Of a DNA stretch of 8,172 bases, positions 1 through 5,470 are shown in pieces. The notes under the pieces were generated by a model, which saw only the letters and a program-made list of their open reading frames with translations, was not told the DNA's origin and made no database searches. Origin of the DNA: Betaproteobacteria bacterium TMED41 (lineage in GTDB: Bacteria; Pseudomonadota; Gammaproteobacteria; Burkholderiales; Burkholderiaceae_A); the NCBI GenBank assembly GCA_002167365.1, contig NHCU01000051.1, positions 1 through 8,172 on the forward strand, read 5' to 3'. Position 1 is the first letter of the stretch. Each line of letters starts with the position of its first letter. The position numbers were made by a program, and so were the translations under genes.

Positions 1-58
1 TTTTTTTTTTAGGTATTAGCTCTGTGAGTAAGAGGTAAGAGGTATGGGGGAAAGTTGA
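1..58. other. Leader upstream of the bactofilin gene
   Basis: This short stretch begins with a run of ten T. The run could be the tail of a terminator lying outside the window, but no hairpin is visible to support that. All three + strand frames contain a stop here (10-12, 17-19 and 36-38), so no upstream gene runs into the bactofilin start. A GTAAGAG unit occurs twice in tandem around 27-40. A G-run followed by A's (46-53) about 5-8 bases before the ATG at 59 is the likely ribosome binding site. No promoter can be assigned in so little sequence. Confidence 0.4.
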
Positions 59-550
59 ATGCGCGCATTTTTTACCAAAAAAAATGAAGAGAGACCAATT
101 AATTTTGTTGATTCGTCCGTTGTCATCAACGGCGACCTAGTATTCGGAAAATCATTAGAAATACAAGGTTCAGTTTATGGAAATATTCTTTCAGACTTTA
201 AGTCTATTTCTTTCTTGACTATTGGTAAAGATTCGAAAATAAGCGGAGATGTGTTATCGGGCAATATAGTTGTTTCTGGAAAGGTGTTTGGGAATTTATT
301 TGCTCAACACATTAAGATCGAAGAATCAGCAAAGATTGTAGGAAGTATTAAATACAAATCAATTGAAGTTCACTCTGGTGCAAAAATTAATGGCTTGATA
401 ACCCCTTTTGTACAAACTAAAAATACTTTTTTTGATGATAAAAAAATAAAACAAAAACAAAATTACACCGATGTCTCTAATTCCAGCCAACTAGTTACAA
501 ACATTTCATCTAATAAACTGACTTCACCTATTATGGAGATAAAAGCGTAG
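59..550 (+). CDS. Bactofilin family cytoskeletal protein
   Basis: This 163-residue protein is a bactofilin, a family that polymerises without nucleotide into membrane-associated filaments. The filaments act as scaffolds for cell-shape, wall-synthesis or chromosome-organising proteins. From about residue 18 to 116 it shows the regular beta-helix pattern of the family: short strands repeating hydrophobic-x-G, such as VINGDLV, LEIQGSVYGNI, ISGDVLSGNIVVSGKV and AKINGLI, with glycines at the turns. Length and arrangement are typical, with a short N-terminal tail, one bactofilin core and a disordered C-terminal tail rich in Lys, Asn and Ser (about 120-163). The N-terminus, MRAFFTKKNEE, joins two Phe to basic residues and resembles the short membrane-binding peptides known in bactofilins. 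The stop is followed directly by the ATG of the ParA-like gene, so the two are surely co-transcribed. The specific cellular role is not readable from sequence. Confidence 0.93.
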   Translation: MRAFFTKKNEERPINFVDSSVVINGDLVFGKSLEIQGSVYGNILSDFKSISFLTIGKDSKISGDVLSGNIVVSGKVFGNLFAQHIKIEESAKIVGSIKYKSIEVHSGAKINGLITPFVQTKNTFFDDKKIKQKQNYTDVSNSSQLVTNISSNKLTSPIMEIKA

Positions 551-1453
551 ATGGAAACACTCAAAATACTTGTTGTTAGCCAAAAGGGCGGCGTGGGGAA
601 AAGCACTCTCTCTACTAATTTTGTTGCTTGGTATGGTGAGAAAAAAAAACAGTCCTCTGTACTACTAGATTTTGACCCTCATGCGTCCTCTAGTACTTGG
701 ATAAAAGAATTAAGTCCAAGAAATGTCAACTTTAAAGAAGTTTCATCCTCTGATTTTTCTGCGCAAAGATGGTTCATGGGAGCAAGAACTATAATCAGAA
801 AAGTAAACGGCACATACAATGTAGCAGTAGCTGATGTGACATGGACTAGTGGTATGAATTCAGATTTTCTCAAAGAGTTTGATTTGGTTATAGTGCCCAC
901 AAGTGTCTCTCAGTTAGACATTGATGCAACCCAAAATTTTATCCAGCAAAATATTAGTTCTTTTCAAAAAAAGAATAGTTCCTTTGCTAATAAAAGATTG
1001 CCTCCTTCATTAATGCTACTTCCATCAATGGTGACAAATGAACAATTAAAGACAAATCCTTTTACAAATAAAAACTTTAATTTCCCTTTTCTACTTCTAC
1101 CCCCAATACCATATGACACAAATGTTAGATCTCTTTTTAAAAATGAATTTGTTCATCAAAGTAAACTTCATACCAAACATTTGTTTGAAATTTGTTTTGA
1201 GGCAATTAGTCAGGCTGGAAAAGTTAAGTTAAAAGAAAAAACGACTAAATTAACTAAGAAAACTAGTTTACAAAAAATAGAAAGAATTCAAGGTAATCCA
1301 TCCTTTTCAACTAATCAAGTAAAAAAAATATGGGCAACCAAAACGAATGTTCATGACAATCAAAATATTGCTAGAATCATTAAGTCAGAAGAAAAAAACA
1401 CAAAAAGTTTTATAAGAAAAAAATCATGGCTCGAAAAAATTACATCTTGGTGA
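551..1453 (+). CDS. ParA/MinD-type P-loop ATPase, orphan
   Basis: This 300-residue protein belongs to the ParA/MinD (SIMIBI) ATPases, which dimerise on ATP and position cargo on the nucleoid or membrane. The deviant Walker A, KGGVGKST, is at residues 12-19, with signature Lys12 and catalytic Lys18. The switch I region LLDFDPH carries Asp40 and Asp42. The Walker B strand ends VAVADVTW with Asp95, where most ParA proteins have D-x-P-P. LVIVPTSVSQLD (112-123) is the next conserved strand. The ATPase core ends near residue 220. A Lys/Thr/Asn-rich basic extension follows and ends in FIRKKSWLEKITSW (287-300), which looks like an amphipathic membrane-targeting helix. No parB or parS-like partner is visible, so it is probably not the chromosomal ParA. 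It starts on the base after the bactofilin stop, with GGAG at 535-538 as a rather distant ribosome binding site. A role in positioning bactofilin or an envelope machine is inference. Confidence 0.92.
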   Translation: METLKILVVSQKGGVGKSTLSTNFVAWYGEKKKQSSVLLDFDPHASSSTWIKELSPRNVNFKEVSSSDFSAQRWFMGARTIIRKVNGTYNVAVADVTWTSGMNSDFLKEFDLVIVPTSVSQLDIDATQNFIQQNISSFQKKNSSFANKRLPPSLMLLPSMVTNEQLKTNPFTNKNFNFPFLLLPPIPYDTNVRSLFKNEFVHQSKLHTKHLFEICFEAISQAGKVKLKEKTTKLTKKTSLQKIERIQGNPSFSTNQVKKIWATKTNVHDNQNIARIIKSEEKNTKSFIRKKSWLEKITSW

Positions 1454-1854
1454 AAATTTGCAAATTCGTACGAATGACCCTAAATATTTCGATATTTTTT
1501 TTGACTTGCAGTTCCGCAATCTATGCAGCCGGTTGGGAACAGATTGCCACGGGTTCTAATTTTAAAGAATATTTTAAAAATGCACATAGAATCGGAAGAA
1601 CAGCATCAATAATAGCAATGAGAGATTACTCCTCCGAAATGACTCAAGGTGACATGACCTATCTCTCAGTAAAAAAACTCTACCAGTTTGACTGTTCTCG
1701 ATCAAAGTTTAGGCTCACATTAGTAGAGAAATATGAGGAAAACATGTTGGGAGGTGAATTATGTTACGTGTCTAAAACTAAAACCTCCTGGGAAAATGTT
1801 AATCCCAATACTTTAAACGAGGTCGCAATGAAAAAAGCTTGCAAAAAAAAATAA
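1450..1854 (+). CDS. Small exported protein, surface-adhesin protein E-like
   Basis: I prefer the GTG at 1450, giving 134 residues. Its GTGA overlaps the ATPase stop by 4 bases, a typical translational-coupling junction, and it yields a classic signal peptide. That peptide has a basic n-region (MKICKFVRM), a hydrophobic core (LNISIFFLTCSSA) and probable cleavage near IYA-A-G (about residues 24-28). An ATG at 1426 in the same frame would give 142 residues, and an ATG at 1474 would give 126. The mature part starts with Trp, has a YxFDC-like strand (LYQFDCSRSKFRL), a GGELCY segment and a C-terminal KKAC. This order resembles the Adhesin_E fold seen in Haemophilus protein E: a Trp near the mature N-terminus, a buried Cys after a Tyr-rich strand, and a final Cys. 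The Cys residues could form disulfides in the periplasm. The preceding Cys20 is not in a proper lipobox. The family match rests on pattern alone. Function is unknown, but linkage to bactofilin and ParA suggests an envelope role. Confidence 0.68.
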   Translation: MKICKFVRMTLNISIFFLTCSSAIYAAGWEQIATGSNFKEYFKNAHRIGRTASIIAMRDYSSEMTQGDMTYLSVKKLYQFDCSRSKFRLTLVEKYEENMLGGELCYVSKTKTSWENVNPNTLNEVAMKKACKKK

Positions 1855-2103
1855 TATTCTCTCCTGTTGCTTAAAACAAATCCATCAATCGATTTGGCCA
1901 TTAAATAGATATAAACTTAGTATAAATTACAAATCGGCTTTATTATTGAAGCATTAAATCACCTTACATAGTAACATTTAGTGTATTTTGAACTTTGGTA
2001 AAATAAATTTCTTTAATGAACCAAATAAAAACATAATTATTTGCTACACATATCCTTGAGAAGAATTTTTAGCAATGATTAAGTCATCTATAAAACTAAA
2101 TTT
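1855..2103. other. AT-rich intergenic region between the two operons
   Basis: I see no gene here on either strand. No G+C-rich hairpin followed by a T-run occurs after the stop at 1854, so how transcription of the first operon ends is unclear. A weaker sigma-70-like pair lies at 1988-1993 (TTGAAC) and 2012-2017 (TTTAAT), with an 18-base spacer. It could start a transcript with a leader of roughly 130 bases into the metabolic operon. Short imperfect repeats, such as AAATC...GATTT around 1876-1897, are too weak to name. Confidence 0.4.
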
Positions 2104-2109
2104 TATAAT
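2104..2109 (+). promoter_or_regulatory. Candidate -10 box of the metabolic operon promoter
   Basis: A perfect TATAAT occurs 46 bases before the start codon of the glutamate-synthase-like gene. Transcription would begin near 2116. No good -35 hexamer is found 16-19 bases upstream; the best options around 2079-2086 match TTGACA poorly. The promoter may therefore be weak or activator-dependent. In AT-rich DNA a TATAAT can occur by chance, so support comes mainly from its position and from the palindrome just downstream. Confidence 0.45.
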
Positions 2110-2121
2110 AATGGTATTTAC

Positions 2122-2135
2122 TGTTTCTAGAAACA
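2122..2135. promoter_or_regulatory. Perfect 14-bp palindrome, candidate operator
   Basis: TGTTTCTAGAAACA is a perfect inverted repeat with no spacer. It lies between the candidate -10 box and the ribosome binding site, just downstream of the expected transcription start. This is where a repressor dimer would block initiation. As RNA it could form only a 5-bp, A/U-dominated stem with a 4-base loop, so a protein-binding DNA site is the better reading. No regulator gene is encoded in the window, and I do not recognise the motif as belonging to a named regulator. Confidence 0.45.
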
Positions 2136-2155
2136 TTATGGAGAGGTAAAAAAAA

Positions 2156-3808
2156 ATGATGGATATTATTTGGGGAAGATATTCTTTTTTACTTTATTTG
2201 AGTTCGGTATTTTTGATTTCGCTTATTTCTGGATTTTTCGTCATAGAATTATGGTTTCTTAGCATCATCATAGGCTTTTTAACTGCCTTTGCTTGGAAAG
2301 ACTTCTTTCAAAAAAAACATGGCGTTGTAGCAAATTATCCACTTTTGGGAAGATTTAGGTATTTGTTAGAGAGTATCAGACCTGAGTTAAGACAGTATTT
2401 TTGGGAAGCAGATACTGAGGAACTACCATATTCCAGAAACCAAAGAGCAATGGTTTATCAAAGAGCTAAAGGAGAGTTGGCCGCTAGACCTTTTGGCTCG
2501 GTTAATCACATGTATGAAGAAGATTTTAGTTGGTTGAATCATTCCATGGTCCCCAGACACATAAACGATAAAGATTTTAGGGTCCTAGTTGGAAGTGGGA
2601 ATAAAAGTTATTCGATTTCTGTTTTAAATATATCCGGAACATCCTTTGGAGCACTTTCACCTCCGGCAATACAATCTTTAAACACCGGAGCAAAAATTGG
2701 AAACTTTGCTCACAATACTGGGGAAGGTTCAATTTCACCTTATCATCTAAAGGGGGGTGGTGATCTAATTTGGCAAGTTTCAACTGGTTACTTTGGTTGT
2801 AGAACAAAAGAAGGCAGATTCGATCCTGTTAAATTCTCCGAGAAGGCCAAAAAAACTCAAGTTAAAATGATTGAAATTAAAATTAGCCAAGGTGCAAAAC
2901 CTGGTCATGGCGGAATGTTAATGGCAGCAAAAGTTACTGCTGAAATAGCCAGCACTAGAGAAATAGAACCCTTCAAAGATTGTGTTTCTCCATCTTCACA
3001 CTCGGAATTTTCAACACCAAACCAATTATTAGACTTTGTCGAAAGACTCAGAAATTTATCGGGTGGCAAGCCTGTCGGAATTAAGATGTGCATTGGACAT
3101 CCTTGGGAATTAATATCCATAGTAAAGGCAATGACTGAATCAAATATAACAGTTGATTTCATAACTGTTGATGGTGCAGAGGGTGGCACTGGAGCAGCTC
3201 CAGTTGAATTTACTGATCATATTGGTTCACCTTTGTCTGATGGTGTTGTATTTGTTGACAATGCTTTGATTGGTGCGGGGTTAAGAGACAAGGTTAAAAT
3301 CGCAGCCTCCGGTAAAGTTGTTACTGCTTACGACATTGTCAGACTGTGTGCTCTGGGAGCAGATTGGGTTAATATGGCCAGACCTTTTATGTTTTCAATC
3401 GGGTGTATTCAAGCTCGTGATTGTGCATCTAGTAATTGTCCAACTGGAATCGCTACAATGGATCCATCAAGATATAGAGTATTGGACGTTCAACAAAGAG
3501 CAAAAAGAGTTGCAAATTTTCACAAAAACACTGTGTATGCTGTGGCGGAAATGTTAGAGTCAACAGGGTTAGGTCATCCGTCAGACCTCACTAGAAGATA
3601 TATAGTTAGAAGGCTCTCTGCTAGTCAAATAAGGTTAGAGGATCAGATCTATCCTAAAGTTGAAAAAGGAGCTCTTTTGCGCAATGAAAAAGTTGAAGAT
3701 CCTCGACTTGAGGTCTACTGGCCAAGAGTTAATGGTAATAGTTTTAATCCGATTGATGAAAAAAGCATTGAGGCTGCACTGGAAAAAGAATACAAACAAA
3801 TTAACTAG
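2156..3808 (+). CDS. Membrane-anchored FMN-binding glutamate synthase-like protein
   Basis: This 550-residue protein is the stand-alone FMN/iron-sulfur 'synthase' domain of glutamate synthase. Two hydrophobic helices (about residues 9-30 and 32-46) open the protein and anchor it in the inner membrane. A family-typical NYPLLGRFRYLLESIRPELRQYF-type linker (60-82) follows. The TIM-barrel core shows GTSFGALS (161-168), QGAKPGHGG (245-253), VDGAEGGTGAAP (338-349) and ASGKVVTAYD (384-393), all of which shape the FMN and 2-oxoglutarate site. Cys417, Cys423 and Cys428 form C-x5-C-x4-C, followed by PTGIATMDP, the [3Fe-4S] ligand motif of GltB. The N-terminal glutamine amidotransferase and C-terminal GXGXG domains of full GltB are absent, as is usual for this family. 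The ammonia source and electron donor are therefore unknown, and the true reaction may not be glutamate synthesis. GGAGAGG at 2140-2146 is a good ribosome binding site; tandem ATGs at 2156 and 2159 leave a one-codon ambiguity. It is the first gene of a three-gene operon. Confidence 0.94.
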   Translation: MMDIIWGRYSFLLYLSSVFLISLISGFFVIELWFLSIIIGFLTAFAWKDFFQKKHGVVANYPLLGRFRYLLESIRPELRQYFWEADTEELPYSRNQRAMVYQRAKGELAARPFGSVNHMYEEDFSWLNHSMVPRHINDKDFRVLVGSGNKSYSISVLNISGTSFGALSPPAIQSLNTGAKIGNFAHNTGEGSISPYHLKGGGDLIWQVSTGYFGCRTKEGRFDPVKFSEKAKKTQVKMIEIKISQGAKPGHGGMLMAAKVTAEIASTREIEPFKDCVSPSSHSEFSTPNQLLDFVERLRNLSGGKPVGIKMCIGHPWELISIVKAMTESNITVDFITVDGAEGGTGAAPVEFTDHIGSPLSDGVVFVDNALIGAGLRDKVKIAASGKVVTAYDIVRLCALGADWVNMARPFMFSIGCIQARDCASSNCPTGIATMDPSRYRVLDVQQRAKRVANFHKNTVYAVAEMLESTGLGHPSDLTRRYIVRRLSASQIRLEDQIYPKVEKGALLRNEKVEDPRLEVYWPRVNGNSFNPIDEKSIEAALEKEYKQIN

Positions 3809-3810
3809 CA

Positions 3811-3815
3811 AAGGA
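3811..3815 (+). promoter_or_regulatory. Ribosome binding site deciding the start of the ThDP enzyme
   Basis: AAGGA follows the glutamate-synthase-like stop by 2 bases. In-frame starts are TTG at 3820, 4 bases downstream, and GTG at 3826, 10 bases downstream. The GTG option begins MKASDLF, where alignable family proteins start, and GTG is the stronger codon, so I choose it. The TTG option adds only Met-Asn. Confidence 0.55.
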
Positions 3816-3825
3816 AATATTGAAC

Positions 3826-5469
3826 GTGAAAGCATCAGATCTCTTTATTAAAGCACTTGAAAACGAGGGTGTTGAATATATATTTGGAGTGCCCGGGGAA
3901 GAAAACCTTGATTTTGTCGAGTCTTTAAGAAAGTCTTCAAAAATAAAACTAATTTTAAACAGACATGAGCAAGGTGCTGGCTTCATGGCTGCAACATATG
4001 GTCGAATTACTGGTAAAGCTGGAGTTTGTTTAGCTACTCTTGGTCCAGGTGCCACAAATTTTGCTACTCCAGCAGCTTATGCCGATCTTGGGGGATTCCC
4101 TTTGATAATGATCACCGGTCAGAAACCCATAAATAAGTCCAAACAAGGCCAGTTTCAAATAGTTGACATTGTTCAGTTATTCGACCCAGTTTGTAAACTT
4201 TCAAAGCAAATAGTCAATGGCAATTTGATACCCTCGCTTGTGAGAGAAGCTTTTAGGCTAGCCGAAGAAGAAAAACCCGGGGCTGTTTTACTTGAATTGC
4301 CTGAGGATATTGCCGAGGAGGAAACTGATACCCCTGTAATTCCTCCACATCCGAGATTTTATGCTATTGGTTGTGACGAAGTTTTAACTAAGGCCGCAGA
4401 AAAGATCAAATATGCGAAGAATCCCTTGGTTTTAATTGGCGCAGGCGCTAACAGAAGGAATATAAGAAGAACAATTTCTAACTTCATTGGACATTTGAAA
4501 ATCCCTTTTTTTGTTACTCAAATGGGTAAGGGGGTTGTTGATGAAAGTTCAGAATTTTTTCTTGGAACTGCTGCGCTCTCTGATAAAGATTACCTCCATG
4601 ATTACATTAAACATGCAGATTTAATAATCAATATTGGCCATGATGTCATCGAAAAACCCCCTTTCTTTATGGAGCATGGGGGGCCTGAAGTAATTCATAT
4701 AAACTACAAATCTGCAAAAGTGGATCAAATTTATTTCCCCCAAACAGAAGTAGTAGGTCACATAGGATTATCACTTGATAGATTAATGGATTTGATAAAC
4801 GAGCCTACTTCATATTCACTTGATTCTTTTTTAAAAGTCAAAAAAAATGTAAATGAAAAGATTCATGCTGGTTCTGATTCCGATGTGTTTCCAATGAAGC
4901 CACAAAGAGTAGTTTCAGACATAAGAAATATTATGGGGTATCACGATATCATTGCTCTTGATAACGGAGTTTATAAAATTTGGTTTGCTCGAAACTACCC
5001 CGCTTTTCAGCCTAATACTGTTTTACTTGACAATGCACTAGCAACAATGGGTGCCGGTCTACCCTCGGCGATGATGGCTGCGATGCTGTTTCCCAATCGA
5101 AAAGTTATGGCTATTTGCGGAGATGGAGGTTTCATGATGAATAGCCAAGAACTAGAAACAGCTGTCCGCTTGGGTCTGAATTTGGTAGTTTTAGTTTTAA
5201 ATGACAGTTCATATGGGATGATTCGCTGGAAGCAATCCGGTGCTGGTTTTCCAGACTGGGGCTTGGAATATAAAAATCCCGACTTCATTCAATACGCTAA
5301 TTCATATGGAGCAACTGGACATAGGATTAAATCTGCTGAAGACTTCTTCCTAGTAACTAACGAAGCCTTTAAATCGAAAGGAGTACATTTGATTGATGTG
5401 CCAGTTGATTACTCCGAGAACGTTAAATACCTAATTACTGATTTAATTAACCATAAAACAATTCTATAA
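3826..5469 (+). CDS. ThDP-dependent enzyme, AlsS-like acetolactate synthase large subunit
   Basis: This 547-residue protein has the full three-domain architecture of the acetohydroxyacid synthase/pyruvate oxidase superfamily. The N-terminal pyrimidine-binding domain (about 1-165) carries FGVPGEENLDF and RHEQGAGFMA with cofactor-activating Glu48, then TLGPGATN. The central domain spans roughly 185-320. The C-terminal diphosphate-binding domain contains GDGGFM (GDG at 432-434) and, 24 residues later, NDSSYGM with Asn459, the Mg-ThDP motif. The segment ITGQKPINKSKQGQFQ (about 96-111) marks the AlsS-like group rather than biosynthetic IlvB. The annotated reaction would be 2 pyruvate to 2-acetolactate plus CO2. 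No small regulatory subunit (IlvN) follows. Instead an aldehyde dehydrogenase starts 1 base after the stop, so simple decarboxylation of a 2-oxo acid to an aldehyde is an equally fair reading. It is the second gene of the operon, 17 bases from the previous stop when the GTG start is used. Superfamily is certain; substrate is not. Confidence 0.93.
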   Translation: MKASDLFIKALENEGVEYIFGVPGEENLDFVESLRKSSKIKLILNRHEQGAGFMAATYGRITGKAGVCLATLGPGATNFATPAAYADLGGFPLIMITGQKPINKSKQGQFQIVDIVQLFDPVCKLSKQIVNGNLIPSLVREAFRLAEEEKPGAVLLELPEDIAEEETDTPVIPPHPRFYAIGCDEVLTKAAEKIKYAKNPLVLIGAGANRRNIRRTISNFIGHLKIPFFVTQMGKGVVDESSEFFLGTAALSDKDYLHDYIKHADLIINIGHDVIEKPPFFMEHGGPEVIHINYKSAKVDQIYFPQTEVVGHIGLSLDRLMDLINEPTSYSLDSFLKVKKNVNEKIHAGSDSDVFPMKPQRVVSDIRNIMGYHDIIALDNGVYKIWFARNYPAFQPNTVLLDNALATMGAGLPSAMMAAMLFPNRKVMAICGDGGFMMNSQELETAVRLGLNLVVLVLNDSSYGMIRWKQSGAGFPDWGLEYKNPDFIQYANSYGATGHRIKSAEDFFLVTNEAFKSKGVHLIDVPVDYSENVKYLITDLINHKTIL

Positions 5470-5470
5470 T

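Noticed and set aside
1..10. T-run at the left edge as an intrinsic terminator
   Set aside because: Any hairpin would lie outside the window, so the T-run alone cannot support a terminator call.
551..1453. Chromosome partitioning ParA of a ParABS system
   Set aside because: No parB or parS-like sequence is present, the Walker B is atypical, and the neighbours are envelope genes.
1510..1530. Lipoprotein signal around the Cys in FLTCSS of the exported protein
   Set aside because: The residues before the Cys (F-L-T) do not fit a lipobox, whereas a normal signal peptidase I site follows near IYA-A.
2905..3189. Open frame on the - strand inside the glutamate-synthase-like gene
   Set aside because: It overlaps the highly conserved FMN-binding core of the + strand gene and its peptide resembles no family; it is an antisense shadow.
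3318..3557. Open frame on the + strand overlapping the Fe-S cysteine region
   Set aside because: It is an out-of-frame shadow over the C-x5-C-x4-C motif of the real gene and has no ribosome binding site.
3826..5469. Housekeeping biosynthetic acetolactate synthase (IlvB)
   Set aside because: No IlvN small subunit follows, and the GQKPINKSKQG segment and neighbours fit the AlsS-like group better.
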